This document shows, in pieces, positions 43,999 to 55,155 of a stretch of DNA of 64,000 nt; position 1 is the first letter of the stretch; every line of letters begins with the position of its first letter. The position numbers were made by a program, and so were the translations under genes. The DNA lies in NCBI RefSeq assembly GCF_003324165.1, contig NW_025407876.1, positions 62,001-126,000 of the forward strand. Reading direction: 5' to 3'. The notes below the pieces were generated by a model. That model did not search any database, was not told the origin of the DNA, and was given only the letters and a program-made list of their open reading frames with translations. Origin of the DNA: Naegleria lovaniensis (Eukaryota; Heterolobosea; Eutetramitea; Acrasida; Naegleriidae).

Positions 43999-44529
43999 AT
44001 GTCATCCTCCAATACTCTCAGCTTCAGTATCACTGTAGATGGATATAATGTTGTCACGACCAAAGATAAACATGCAACAGTGGTATACGATCTCACATTT
44101 ATCGTGAAAAATCCAGTCGCTGTTTCTTCATCTTGCTATTCAAGTGTTGTCAATAATTCTTCTTCTGTCAGTAATCAACAAGTATTAATTGCCATGACGG
44201 TCGGCAAACGATATTCGGAACTTCGAGAATTATTTAAAACTCTCACATCTATTCTCATTCAACAACAACATTCAACATCAACAACAACAAATTCCTCCTC
44301 TTCGACAAGTTCCATTTCTGTGAATGAATTTAAATTTGATTTTCCTCCGAAATTAATATTTGGAAATACCAATCCAGAAAATATTGAAAAACGTAAAGTG
44401 GAATTACAACACTTTTTTGATCAAGTTACAATGCAATTAGTTTTAGAAAATCGAACGGAGGGAGTTTCTGGAGAAATGTATAAAACAGTTTTGCAATTTT
44501 TTGAAGTTCAAAATACTCATTATATTTAA
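43999..44529 (+). CDS. PX-domain protein
   Basis: A 176-residue single-exon protein that is little more than a phox-homology domain. VVYDLTFIV forms the early strands, TVGKRYSELRELFKTL carries the R-Y/F-S-x-h/L core that contacts phosphatidylinositol phosphates, FPPKLIFGN is the proline-rich turn, and IEKRKVELQHFFDQV is the following helix. Ser/Thr/Gln-rich inserts lie near residues 40-60 and 92-112. It probably binds endosomal phosphoinositides. No partner domain is present, so it may act as a small sorting-nexin-like adaptor. Confidence 0.8.
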   Translation: MSSSNTLSFSITVDGYNVVTTKDKHATVVYDLTFIVKNPVAVSSSCYSSVVNNSSSVSNQQVLIAMTVGKRYSELRELFKTLTSILIQQQHSTSTTTNSSSSTSSISVNEFKFDFPPKLIFGNTNPENIEKRKVELQHFFDQVTMQLVLENRTEGVSGEMYKTVLQFFEVQNTHYI

Positions 44530-44962
44530 TGGGTGATCCAATAAGAAATAATTCATCATCCTCTTACACGTGTAAATAATAAATTCATCATCATCATTTT
44601 CAAAATTAATTTTAATCGAACGAAAATGGCATTTGACAGGTCAATTATTCTAAATCAGAAGCCGAACCTGTCCGTCAGCGAATTCACAATACATTGACAA
44701 TAAATACTAGTAAGTTTAGAAATATGAAATACCTAAACCATTCAAGTTGTCACGTATTTAAAACCATTTCGATCGTTCGGAATTGGCGACAGTTCTTTCA
44801 AGTCCGTTAAGGCAGTTACACCGTCATTTCAAATGTACCTAGACTTCCGTTGCTATAATGTGACACTGTGATTTGATTAGTTGTTGTTGAAGAGTGGTCC
44901 ATAAATGATCACACAAATGTGCCATCCATCAAACAAAATTCAATTCATTACAACAAAAAAAA
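44530..44962. other. Intergenic region
   Basis: A 433-base gap between two plus-strand genes. An out-of-frame short frame at 44905-45099 overlaps the start of the phosphoesterase gene and is a shadow. No RNA gene was found. Confidence 0.4.
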
Positions 44963-45987
44963 ATGTTTCAATCATCCTCATCATCGACTTGTATCCAAAA
45001 TGTTCCGAAACGAGTGCCCCGAAATCATACAACAAATTCATCATCTCCAACGGTTCCCATGAAATTTGTAGTCATTTCCGATACACATTTATTACATGAT
45101 TTATTAATCATACCAAATGGTGATGTATTGATTCATTGTGGGGATTTTACAAATTTGGGATTACCTGCGGAAGTGGAAATGTTTTTCAAGTTTTTAGTGG
45201 ATCAGTGTGATTCAAAGTTTGAACATGTGATCATGATTGTGGGTAGGTGAGCGATCAGGTGTGAGCTGTTCCAATGCAATCCATTGACGAATTATATTCA
45301 TGATGATGATGATTCTATTTCAATATGTATTTTTTTTATGAAAATGATGATATTCATGTCAATTTGAAAAATAATGTTTTTGACATTATATTTCAATATA
45401 TTTGAAAATGGATCATTTTTTCAAAATAATATTTCAATGTGCATGTTAATATATAATGACATGTATAACAAACAAAAGGAAATCACGAATGGGCACCTGA
45501 TGTTGTGGTTGGTACAAAATTTAACACATTTTTCAGTCCAGAAAATCAGAAAAAACTTCATGCCAAATATCATCTTCTTTTGGATGATACCATTACCATA
45601 CAAGATAGAAACAAGAATCCCATCAAAATTCATGGTACTCGATATCGAGGAGCATGGGCCTTTCCAGTGTTTTTCAAAGATCAACGAAAAAAGACAACTT
45701 TTGAAATACCCAGCGACATTGACATTTTACTGACACATTTTCCATGTAATAAGAACAATATGGATGTTATTTATGACGGAACTTCGAGAGGATCGGAAGA
45801 ATTGACCACACTCCTCGAATCGACGAATTATTTCACAAATTTAAAAATTCACTGTTTTGGTCATAATCATGACGGAAGAGGATTTTATTATGACACAACT
45901 CAAGATCGACTCTATATCAATGCAGTGTCAGTCATTGGTGATAAGAAAGACAAGATTGTGAAACCACCCTTTGTTTTTGAGTTTTGA
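44963..45987 (+). CDS. Calcineurin-like metallophosphoesterase (UPF0046/MPPED type)
   Basis: Two exons, 44963-45242 and 45479-45987 (236-base intron, GTAGGT...AAG, phase 1), give 262 aa. The splice restores the motif VGNHEWAPD. The metal-binding motifs are in order: VISDTHL, HCGDFTNLG, GNHE, LLTHFPC and GHNHDGRG. The spacing and length match the MPPED1/2 family of small metallophosphoesterases (about 290 aa), which hydrolyse phosphodiesters, including cyclic nucleotides in vitro. The first 35 residues are Ser/Thr/Asn-rich. It is probably cytosolic, as no signal peptide is visible. Confidence 0.87.
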
Positions 45988-46164
45988 TTGTCTACGTGTG
46001 TGAATGATAATGATTCATACAATTCGCCCTTCCTATTTGAAAATTCAATTTTTTCTTTGTGAGCACACAAACTCGCACAGTTTGGAACTTGAACAGAATT
46101 CTGATTTTCCAATTCTTTAAATTGTTGGATTTTGTGCTTTCGATTTAAATAAAAATTGAAAAAA

Positions 46165-49100
46165 ATGAGTAAACGAAATGCTGAGGAGGCTTTCTCGGTG
46201 CAGAACCATCATGCTCCAAATCAACTGCACCATGATGATGATGAAGATATATATACCCATCATCAAGAGGGAACGGCAGCAACAATGATGGAACACAAGA
46301 GTGGAGAATCCGAACATGATCGTTTCATTCCGTCCAGTAAAAGGGTGAAAGAAAATAATACATGTTTGGTTGCTCATACAACCAATGCTGATAATTGTAG
46401 TAGCAGCAACGCGATGAATGATGAGGATACGGCTGTAGATACTATGTTTTCGAAAATATCTCAGTCGATTGATCAGTACGAATTGGTGCTACGAAAAATT
46501 CGAGTATCACAGTCGGGCGTTGGCAATATCTTGTATAGAGATTTGAAACGACTCGGACAAGGTGCCATATCTAAACTTAGGGAGGATTTGGAACGTTCTC
46601 ATGGCAAGTTGGTTCAATTATTGAATGAACAAACACAATCGTCGAAAAAGAATGAAACAGAAATGAACCAATCCGATGTGAATTATATTGACAAAAATTT
46701 GAATCAAGTTCTCCCACCCGATTTGTTGAGCTACATCTTTTCATTTTCATTGTTTTTTGACTTTATTCGAATTTCTCACACATGTAAGCTCTGGAGAAAT
46801 ATTTGCCTCACCAAAGCTGAAGCTCTCACAGCCTTTGACATTTCAGACGATGTTTCTTTTATTAATGGATTATTTTTATTCAACAGATTTATCGAATGGA
46901 GAATTGAGAATATTCGTCATGTTAGCATTTATGTGGATGTGTTTGCCAAGTGTGGCCACAAGTTCAATGCCGTGCGTAAAATAGACGCTTTCATTCAACA
47001 CTCAAACATGGCTGGTTATCCAAATATTGAAAGAGTCAAAAAACTGTATACACGTCAGTTCACGTTCTTTGGCAATATCACGCTCCCAGGTATGTTGCAA
47101 CGAAATTGAGTATCCACAAATAGGAGATGATTTTTTCATGAAAACGTTGAATACCAAATGGGACCTTTCTCATGCATGTATTCATCCATTTTTCAAATGA
47201 TTCATTCATACTCTCCTTCAAATGGTAGGACTCGAGTTTTTACAATTTAAAAGCTTTAAAGATGCCATTATCGACTTTTTCCACTTATCCATGTTCGGCC
47301 TGGCTCTCGTTGATACACTTCTGCCCATGTTAGATTTCACCAAGATTGATCGAATTCAACTCATTTCGAACTTTAGATTACTTGCCTCGTTCATTCGATT
47401 TCAGCAAGATACAGATCCATCCAAAGCTGGAAGTAGAGAAAAAATCAAAACTTTCCTGACAAATATTAATGATCATGTCAAGTATTTAATTTTAACTGCC
47501 AAAGACGATGACGAGTATGAAGAGGAAGAAGGAGAAGGAACTACAGAATCATCGCCTGACGAATTTCATTTGGCCTCTCTCGAAAAACTAACTGTAAAGG
47601 TTGGATCCTCAAAACTCTTCAAAATGTTGAAATTTAATCCTGCTAAACTCAAATCATGCACAATAGTGAATTGGCTCGCAAAACATACAGTAGATGCATC
47701 TGAAATGTCAACCAAATCCGAAGAGGAAAGACTAGAAATTACAGAATTTCATTCCATGTTGGATCGACTCTGCAATGTTTCATGCTTGCGACTTGAATAT
47801 GTGCCTTTCATATTCTTCAAATCTTATTCATTTGAAAAGTTCACAAATCTCAAATCACTCAAAGTATTAGAAATTGAAGGAGAAGTCATTGAACGATTAG
47901 CTCCAAAATTGACATCTCTCAAAGTTCAACGAATTTCCAACTTTACACCACAATGTAAGTATTTACAGAGAGTATTAGTCTTGTCAATATTTTAAATTTC
48001 TTACGTGCTTGATCATGATGCACACTGAACATTTCCACGATTGTTCTGAATCATCAATACCACAGTAATTGAAAATTGTACCAAGTTAAAACATTTAGTG
48101 CTTGGTTCACGATTTTTAGTAGACGTTGACATTCAAAAACTTAAAACGTTGAAAAAGTTGCACATTCTCAGTTCCCAAAAACACAAGCTCTCGAAATTTA
48201 AAATTGAGTCTCCAACCATCGAAGTATTTCTTTGTTATGCTGATATTCGATCACTTGAAGTCACTTGCCCAAATTTATATCGAATTCATTGTGCCAATTC
48301 ATCACCTATTGAAGAGTTAACGATCAAGACCAACAAGCTTCAACATTTCACGGTAGAGGATACCACCATCAACTCCTTGTCCATACTCTCGTATCCCATC
48401 CCCAACCAAACAGCTGAGCAGGTTTCTCCACTGATTCGAGCTGCATTTTTAGATTATGTTCAAGTATGCAAGCAACTTGAGTGCCCCTATTTGAGATGCA
48501 TCAGCATTTCAAACATGGAAGTGCTCAAAAATATGATTACACTTTCACAAACTCCATTACTCGTGAATATTGTCGTTACTGAAACAATTCTTGACACATC
48601 ATTGTTGATTCAAGCACTGAAAACGTTTCCCATTGAAACAATTTCCATTTCCAATTGTTCAACCACAGAATGCACAGATAACTCTTTGATGGATTTGGAC
48701 AGAGTGCAATTGAAAGAAATTCATGTCAAGGAATGTGATTTTGGTGTGTCCAAATTTATTGTGGAAGCATTTTCTAAATTCGAAAATATTGATACACTTG
48801 CAATTCAAGATTGTTATTTGGATCCTGAGTTTGTGAGATCAATTTGTCAGCCTACAGAAAATGAGTGGAAAAATTTACAAAGTCTCGAAGTGGACATTTG
48901 TGCAAATTTATCTGGTGATGAATTGTGCACGTTATATTCAAATATTGAACATTATGAACATTTGAAAAATTTATCACTCTTGATTTATCCAGATCGTGAA
49001 ACGGAAAGTCTACACCATGCTAGATTTCCACAAACTTTGGAAATGTTCAACGGTACATTTAACACTCTTGAAATTGTTCCATCCAAGTCGGTCTCTTCGC

Positions 49101-49441
49101 CCAACGCTTGCCATTTGAAAACTCTCATTATTCAACCATGCCCTAGTTCCAAGTTTTTTAATGTGAATAGTTTATTTCAAGCATTGAATGATTTGTTTGT
49201 TGTTGGTGGTGACAAGGACGATGAAAATTCTTCAGAGCATAGTCCACTCTTTGAGTCACAGCTGGAGAATATTTTCACAGATGATGTTCATGAGTTGGAT
49301 GTTGAGGCACCTCGAATGAGTTTGCTGACTCGTGTCATGAAGAACCTTCCTTCTTTGAGATATGTCTCAAAATCCTTCTTTATTGATGAACCTGTTGATT
49401 TGGTGTCATCAAGACCTGACATTAAATTCCAAGAAGATTAA
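46165..49441 (+). CDS. F-box/leucine-rich repeat protein, three exons
   Basis: Exons 46165-47089, 47229-47954 and 48066-49441 (introns of 139 and 111 bases with GTATGT and GTAAGT donors, both phase 1) give 1008 aa. An N-terminal polar region with a His/Asp run leads to an F-box at about residues 180-220 (LPPDLLSYIFSFSLFFDFI, HTCKLWRNICLTKAEAL). The rest consists of irregular leucine-rich repeats (for example FTNLKSLKVLEIEGEVIERL, KLKHLVLGSRFLVDVDI, LKNLSLLIYPDRETESL). It is a likely SCF ubiquitin-ligase substrate receptor, target unknown. The two splices rejoin the repeat frame cleanly, which supports the model. The open frame begins further upstream only with a TTG. Confidence 0.83.
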
Positions 49442-49551
49442 TTCCTTTAAGAAGAAATAAACATGATCAATGATGGTTGTTTTTCCTATTACATAAAACT
49501 CTCAATAAAACCTTTATTGATTTTCAAAAATTCCAAATTAAAAACAAAAGT

Positions 49552-50913
49552 CTACTTGGCATATCGAGTTGGAACAAAAGGCATCTTGGTAATCTTTGCA
49601 ACTTGCAAAGTATTTCTAATTTGAATTCCAAATTCAGTTCCCTCTTTGGCGTATTCACTTTTAATGTAACCCATACCAATTGGGTGATTCAAAATTGGGC
49701 TCAAAGTACCGCTTGTCACATAACCAATTTCTTCACCAGTTTTCAAGTCCTTGAATTTGTAACCTTCACGAGCAATGACTGCTGTCTTTCCAGTTCCAAC
49801 AAGCTCTTGACCATATGAAAAGCCAACTCTCAACTTTTCTACACCTGACTCGAGTTGCTTCTTAATGACTTGTGCACCTGGGAAACCACCTTCTTCACGA
49901 CGACGTTTAGCAATTGTGAAGTTTAAGGCTGCCTCAATTGGAGTGATTTGAGGTGTCATATCATGACCCATGAGACACAAACCAGCCTCCAAACGCAAAG
50001 TATCTCTGCAGCCGAGACCAGCCAATCGAACAAGAGGTTCACTTCCACCAACTTGCAACAAGGCTCTAGACAAGTCAACAGCGGCTTCATCAGGAACAGA
50101 AATTTCAAAACCGTCCTCACCTGTATAACCACATCTGGAAACTTGAACAGAGAAGGATGGCTTTTTACTGCCAGGTACTACTACAACTTCATCTGAGCAT
50201 GTCATGAATTTGAGATTTTTAACTCTGTCTCTTGCTTCATCGTTGGCGAGCAATGGTAATAATGCCTCAACGGCCTTTGGTCCCTGAAGAGCAATCAAAC
50301 TCTTTCCTGGAATCATGCTAATTTGCAAATCAGATTCTGAGAATGTCTTTCCAGTTCTATCACATTTGAGATTTTTCAATTGATTTTGTAAATGTGCCAT
50401 GTCACTCTCCACACAAGCAGCATTAATCACCACATAAAAATCAAAATTTCCGTTACTCTCTCCTTTTTTAGTGATCATCAAATCATCCAAAATTCCACCA
50501 TTTTCATTTGTGAATTGGGTGAGACGTGCCTGACCAATTTTGAGTTGAATGATATTGGCAGGTGTGACTTTTTCGAGAAATTCTTGAGCATCGGCACCAG
50601 TAATCTTGACTTGACCCATATGAGAGACATCAAACAAGGCAGCAGAATTTCTGCATTGTAAATGTTCTCTCTTGAGAGCGTCTTTAAATTTGCTCAATTG
50701 ATACATGACTGGCATTTTGTAACCGGCGAATGGGACAAATGTAGCCTCATGTTCAGCATGGAAATCATAGAGAGAGGTCTTTTTCAAGGCTTCCGATGAA
50801 TCCATTCTTACGGTTTCATGATGGAAGGAACGTTGTTGAAGAGCCACATTTGGAGAGGCAATAATCTTGTTACAATTGGAGGAGATTCTTCTAGAAGAAG
50901 TAATACGGAACAT
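49552..50913 (-). CDS. GCVT: Aminomethyltransferase, glycine cleavage system T protein (mitochondrial)
   Basis: A 453-residue protein beginning MFRITSSRRISSNCNKII, a presequence rich in Arg and Ser without acidic residues. It is followed by the T-protein core: LYDFHAEHEATFVPFAGYKM, ALFDVSHMGQVKITG, ENGGILDDLMIT, and RCGYTGEDGFEISVP near the folate site, then the C-terminal domain with IGYVTSGTLSP. It transfers the methylene group released from glycine to tetrahydrofolate in the mitochondrial matrix. Length is typical for eukaryotes (about 400). It converges on the F-box gene and is intron-free. Confidence 0.95.
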   Translation of the reverse strand: MFRITSSRRISSNCNKIIASPNVALQQRSFHHETVRMDSSEALKKTSLYDFHAEHEATFVPFAGYKMPVMYQLSKFKDALKREHLQCRNSAALFDVSHMGQVKITGADAQEFLEKVTPANIIQLKIGQARLTQFTNENGGILDDLMITKKGESNGNFDFYVVINAACVESDMAHLQNQLKNLKCDRTGKTFSESDLQISMIPGKSLIALQGPKAVEALLPLLANDEARDRVKNLKFMTCSDEVVVVPGSKKPSFSVQVSRCGYTGEDGFEISVPDEAAVDLSRALLQVGGSEPLVRLAGLGCRDTLRLEAGLCLMGHDMTPQITPIEAALNFTIAKRRREEGGFPGAQVIKKQLESGVEKLRVGFSYGQELVGTGKTAVIAREGYKFKDLKTGEEIGYVTSGTLSPILNHPIGMGYIKSEYAKEGTEFGIQIRNTLQVAKITKMPFVPTRYAK

Positions 50914-51105
50914 GTTGTAGCTATATTTTGGAAGATGATGATATGAAATATATAATTATGAGATCGAGTGGCTTGATGATATTCAGCTATTGATGATTTC
51001 TGCTGATGATCAACGCTGAAGCAAATCAAAATTTTTTTGGTAGTTTTGTACTTTACAACATTTTGTGTTGGAGGACTGGCGTTTTGGGAAAGTAAGAAAT
51101 ATGTA

Positions 51106-52505
51106 TTAAAGGATCATTATTTCGTCGTCTGCCAGAGCAGAATCGTCAACGTGTTTTTTGATTACAATTGCTAGCAAGGGCATACCGTCGTCTGATGTGA
51201 TCTTACAAGCTTTAAAAGTTGAAATATCCAAATGTTCGCCAATGTACTCAGTGACCACAATAGGCCTGGATTCCATTTGGCTAAGTTGTGTAAATGCAGA
51301 GTCTCCAATATCCAAAGTTTTTGCCATTCTTTGAAACAGAGCTGAAGCATTGGGTAGAGGATTAATTTTGAATGTGATCGTCAAATGTCTGTTTCTTGGT
51401 GTTGGTTTGTTAATAGTCATGTCTAAATGCTGTGTTAATCTATAAAAGATGGCAAGATGAGTTTGATTTTCATAATGTAAGGGTGAAAACAAATGCTCTG
51501 CTTGATGTTGTTGTGGGATATTTTGCAACTCTGTCGATGGACGATTGGAAATACCATCATTGCTCTTTTGGGCAAAGATAAGTCTGTGTTGATCTTCTGG
51601 TAGTGGTTCTTGAATAGAATCTCGTTTTACCTTGTTCTCCAATTGTTCTGAGCCAACGACTTTTTCTGATTGAACTGGATCCCGTTGCAAACTATTGTCG
51701 GCAAGTGTGGTTGTTGAGGAGACAACAATTGGTGTAGTAATTTTGGATCCGTTTGTTTTTTTGCTAGCAATGTAAGTTCTTAACGCTTGCACATCTTCGT
51801 CAGTCATGACATTATTTTGGTGAGCAGGTGGAGTAGCTCCAACGTCGTCGGTTTCTGCATCTCTGATTGAGAGTTTTCGTTTCTTACAACCTAATTGTTC
51901 ATCACCAGCTATGCAAGAACGAGCTACATCTGCTGACTCCACATGATGATCACTTTGCTTGTGTTCTTTGGAGTGGAGTTTTCTTTTTAAATGGTTTTCC
52001 TTTGCTCCATTCTCATCAACCACTGCTATGGACTTTGGAATGGCAACTTCGCCACTAATGTAAGGATCATCCACTTCCACGTTCACAATCTCATGTCCTG
52101 AAACTTGAACCCAATCTCTAACACGAAGGGTTACTGACACTGCTCTAAATACAGCATCTCCGTTGAGCATATCCCTAGCAAACAGAACAAAGGGATTCTC
52201 CTTCAATACCTCTCCAATGATGTTTGAAGTGGTAGGATTAATTGGTAGGTCAAGGAAAAAACCTCCCGTTACTACTTTGCTTACACTCTTATCTTGAAGT
52301 ATTTGATCACCTTCCTTCTCAGGTTTGTAGGCGTTTAATATTTTGGAAATAATTCCTGTTTGCTTTCCCTTTCTGATCTCTCTTGAGATTTCTTGGCCTT
52401 AAAAAAAATTTTTCTAATAAACCTAGTTCCTAATGTACTAAACTTACGAAATAAAACCGTAAACCTGATGGTGTTAAAGGTTATAGGTCTTGGAGGGTTT
52501 GGCAT
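51106..52505 (-). CDS. Unrecognised two-exon protein
   Basis: Exons 52505-52448 and 52397-51106, across a 50-base intron (GTAAGT...AAG, phase 1), give 449 aa starting MPNPPRPITFNTIRFTVLF. The N-terminal 130 residues look folded (GIISKILNAYKP, GGFFLDLPINP, ENPFVLFARDMLNGD, VRDWVQVSGHEIVNVEV), perhaps beta-rich. A charged linker with a basic KKRK patch follows (residues about 140-300). A C-terminal block (RHLTITFKINPLPNASALF, SRPIVVTEYIGEHLDIST) looks folded again. No family was recognised. The GcvT start is about 190 bases downstream. Confidence 0.6.
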
Positions 52506-52606
52506 TGCGTATTTTTTTTTTACAGGTTTCAAGGGTGGCGGGAAAATACCCGTTTTCCCATATTCAATTTAATTCACGAACAATAATTGATTTCTTTCAC
52601 AAATTT

Positions 52607-54517
52607 TCACTCATGACAACAACTTCTCATCTTGTACGTAATCAGAGGTCTCAAAATTGCCACCACCTCAATCACTCCAAAATGTTCCAAATCAGAAATT
52701 ACTGTATCAATATCCTTGTACGCTGCAGGTTGTTCCTCAAACAGCAAAGTCTTGTCTTCACAAATGACTCGGGAACCTAGATCTGTAGTAGTGAATGATT
52801 GAATACTTTCCCTACTGCCACTACTACTACTACTGCTAGACATCATTCCCACTGATTTTGAACGTTTCCATTTTCTACCAGCGCCGTGAGCAGCACTGAA
52901 ATTGCATCGAATTTGACTTGCTAAATCTTCGGATCGTCCTCGAACGAGATAGGAAAAGGAACCTCGTGAACCGGGAATGACAAAATACCCTTCATCGGTT
53001 GGAGCTGCCCCTTTTCTGTGAATGAATAAAGTTTCATCTGCAATACGCTTTTCAACGACGTTGTTGTGACAAATGTCAAGAATTTGTTGACCTGTTCCAT
53101 TTAAGCATGTTAAAAATTTTCTTGCAATGAGACCTCGATTGGCACGGGCCCATCTGCATGCATTGTCGTGATGTTTCAAGTAGTATTGTGCATCAGGAGA
53201 GTCAGCCAGTAATCCCTCATTTCCAAACTTTTTTTCATGTTCTTCCAAAATGTGATCGCCGAGAGAACGACTTCCACTGTGAACCATCAAGTAACAACAA
53301 TCTTCAGTAAGGCCTAATTCCTGATGGAAAATTTGTGAATTGCATACTTTTTCAATGATTTGTAATTCTGCAAAGTGATTCCCGCCACCGACTGTTCCTA
53401 ATTGTCGAATGGCAAATTCGAGAGCCTTATTTTCATAGGTATGAGTGTGTTGTGAAGTCCAAGTCTGCTGTGGTTGTTGCTCTTGTGATACTTCTTCTTT
53501 CTCAAGTTGCTCGAGTTCTTCCAGAGAAGGTGTCACATCTGCCAAACTTCCCAAATCCACTTGGAAATATTTTAAATAACGTTCAATAAAATCAGAAGCT
53601 TGTTGATCGTCCACTAATGGTTCATGTTGAGTCTCACTGGAAAGTTCTTCATCTTCTACTTCGTGTTGTTGATCTGCTTGAATTGATTGTTGACTTGTTG
53701 GTAGTCCACTTTCATCAAATAATTGCTTCTCAATATCGAGAACTGGTCTCGTTTCGTCGCCAGTAATTCCTCCTCTTTCCAAACCATGTAATCGTTTCAC
53801 CCATTTCTCAACTTGTTTCACACCAGTGAGAGATGACAAATTAGTCTTGTACAAACTCATGCCACAACCAATATCATTTCCAACCAATGGAGGATAAATA
53901 TAATGTTGAGTAGCAATGGCAGCACCTACTGGGAATGTCTTTCCAGGATGAAGGTCAGGTTCACCCACTAGACGACGAGCTCCTTTGAGAGTTCGAGCTG
54001 TTTCTTGAAGTTGCTTGATCGCTCCATCATCGAGCCAACTGTCTTTGATGAGAATGGTCACTTCGGGAGGTGGGGTTGTGCTTTCTGAGAATTGCTGTTG
54101 TTGCTGAGGTGTTGATTGTTGGAGTTGCTGAGTAGTAGCTTCTACCTTTCCTTGAAATTTTTGTTTTTCATTGATTGAAAAGACAAAGAAAAGATCATCT
54201 GATGGTTTGGCAGTTCCCAAAGTGATTCCTGAACTATTCGATTGATTTCTTCTTGTATCAATAAATTCCGAAATTAAATTTTCAAAATGAGTGGGGTTTG
54301 TCAATTCTTGACCAGTTTTTCCATTATAAATTGCAACAATTTTCTTTTTCAAATTTAACTTGGATTTTGCCATCTTTCCAAACTCATCCAAATTTGGAAT
54401 TTTACTCGAATCCATCATGATAAATTTTTCATCTTTGATTTTCGCATTGTCAGCAATTCGAACTCGGAATTGAATTGATGATGAACTCGCGGTATCGGAG
54501 GAAGATGTCGAAGGCAT
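52607..54517 (-). CDS. RtcB-type RNA ligase (RtcB2-like) with ubiquitin-like N-terminal domain
   Basis: A 636-residue single-exon protein from ATG 54517. The N-terminal region (FRVRIADNAKIKDEKFIMMD ... KKKIVAIYNGKTGQELTN) resembles a doublecortin-like or ubiquitin-fold domain. The RtcB core follows: LVGEPDLHPGKTFPVGAAIA, VGNDIGCGMSLYKTNL (metal-binding Cys), GTVGGGNHFAELQ, HSGSRSLGDHI, VIPGSRGSFSYLVRG, and SAAHGAGRKWKRSKS with the His that receives GMP. Canonical eukaryotic tRNA-splicing RtcB has INCGVR rather than DIGCGM; this form matches the bacterial RtcB2 that accompanies peptide-release-factor homologue PrfH. RtcB proteins join 2',3'-cyclic phosphate to 5'-OH RNA ends. Gln/Glu-rich inserts are present in the core. 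It is likely an RNA-repair ligase of bacterial origin, by inference. Confidence 0.85.
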   Translation of the reverse strand: MPSTSSSDTASSSSIQFRVRIADNAKIKDEKFIMMDSSKIPNLDEFGKMAKSKLNLKKKIVAIYNGKTGQELTNPTHFENLISEFIDTRRNQSNSSGITLGTAKPSDDLFFVFSINEKQKFQGKVEATTQQLQQSTPQQQQQFSESTTPPPEVTILIKDSWLDDGAIKQLQETARTLKGARRLVGEPDLHPGKTFPVGAAIATQHYIYPPLVGNDIGCGMSLYKTNLSSLTGVKQVEKWVKRLHGLERGGITGDETRPVLDIEKQLFDESGLPTSQQSIQADQQHEVEDEELSSETQHEPLVDDQQASDFIERYLKYFQVDLGSLADVTPSLEELEQLEKEEVSQEQQPQQTWTSQHTHTYENKALEFAIRQLGTVGGGNHFAELQIIEKVCNSQIFHQELGLTEDCCYLMVHSGSRSLGDHILEEHEKKFGNEGLLADSPDAQYYLKHHDNACRWARANRGLIARKFLTCLNGTGQQILDICHNNVVEKRIADETLFIHRKGAAPTDEGYFVIPGSRGSFSYLVRGRSEDLASQIRCNFSAAHGAGRKWKRSKSVGMMSSSSSSSGSRESIQSFTTTDLGSRVICEDKTLLFEEQPAAYKDIDTVISDLEHFGVIEVVAILRPLITYKMRSCCHE

Positions 54518-54753
54518 TTTTTTTTGGTTGTGAAATTCCAACTTGAAGTTGTTTTAGTTTTGAATGTTGGCAAGCAATTTCAAATTGGAGTTTGAAATTT
54601 AAGGAACGTGTGTTGCAATTCTGCTGTGGTATATTGTATGGGGAAATAGTTCATTATTCTTGAACCATTGTTGACTGCACCACCATCTGGCATTTGACAT
54701 GTTTAGTAATTTCACATTTTAAGGCAACCTCTTGCACTCTCAAAAAAAACGAA

Positions 54754-55155
54754 ATGAATTTTAACTTTTCCAGTTCTGGTAGCAGCAGCAGTGGAGGAAG
54801 TTTCAATCTTCCAAGCAGCAGCAGCAACACCAATCCACAAATTCCTTCTTCTCAACCAACACCTCCTGGAATTCGTTCCTCCAATGTTGGTCATGATGAT
54901 GTCCATCCTCAAATCAATCCTCCAATTCATATTCCTTCCTCAATCAGTGATGAAGGATCCAGCGGTAGTAGTGGTAGTCAGGTGGGTCCTCATGATCCCA
55001 TGTTTTCAGGAACGCATCGACCTTCGGAACAGCATCCTCATTTTGATCCCGTATATCCTCATAATCCAATGGGAGATCCTATACCAGATCATCAGAGAGT
55101 ACCCCATGATTTGGGAAATGAGGACAACATGATGGAAGGACATCACGAGCAATAA
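54754..55155 (+). CDS. PI31-like proteasome regulator C-terminal domain protein
   Basis: A 133-residue protein starting MNFNFSSSGSSSSGGSFNL. A Ser/Asn/Pro-rich N-terminus is followed by VGPHDPMFSG, HFDPVYPHNPMGDPIPDH and DLGNEDNMMEGHHEQ, which match the C-terminal Pro-rich motif of proteasome inhibitor PI31 (VGxxDP ... ARFDPxGP ... NPDH). This tail binds and regulates the 20S proteasome. The usual N-terminal FP domain is absent, so the protein is about half the normal length. The frame runs further upstream only from a TTG. The gene diverges from the RtcB2-like gene. Confidence 0.6.
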   Translation: MNFNFSSSGSSSSGGSFNLPSSSSNTNPQIPSSQPTPPGIRSSNVGHDDVHPQINPPIHIPSSISDEGSSGSSGSQVGPHDPMFSGTHRPSEQHPHFDPVYPHNPMGDPIPDHQRVPHDLGNEDNMMEGHHEQ

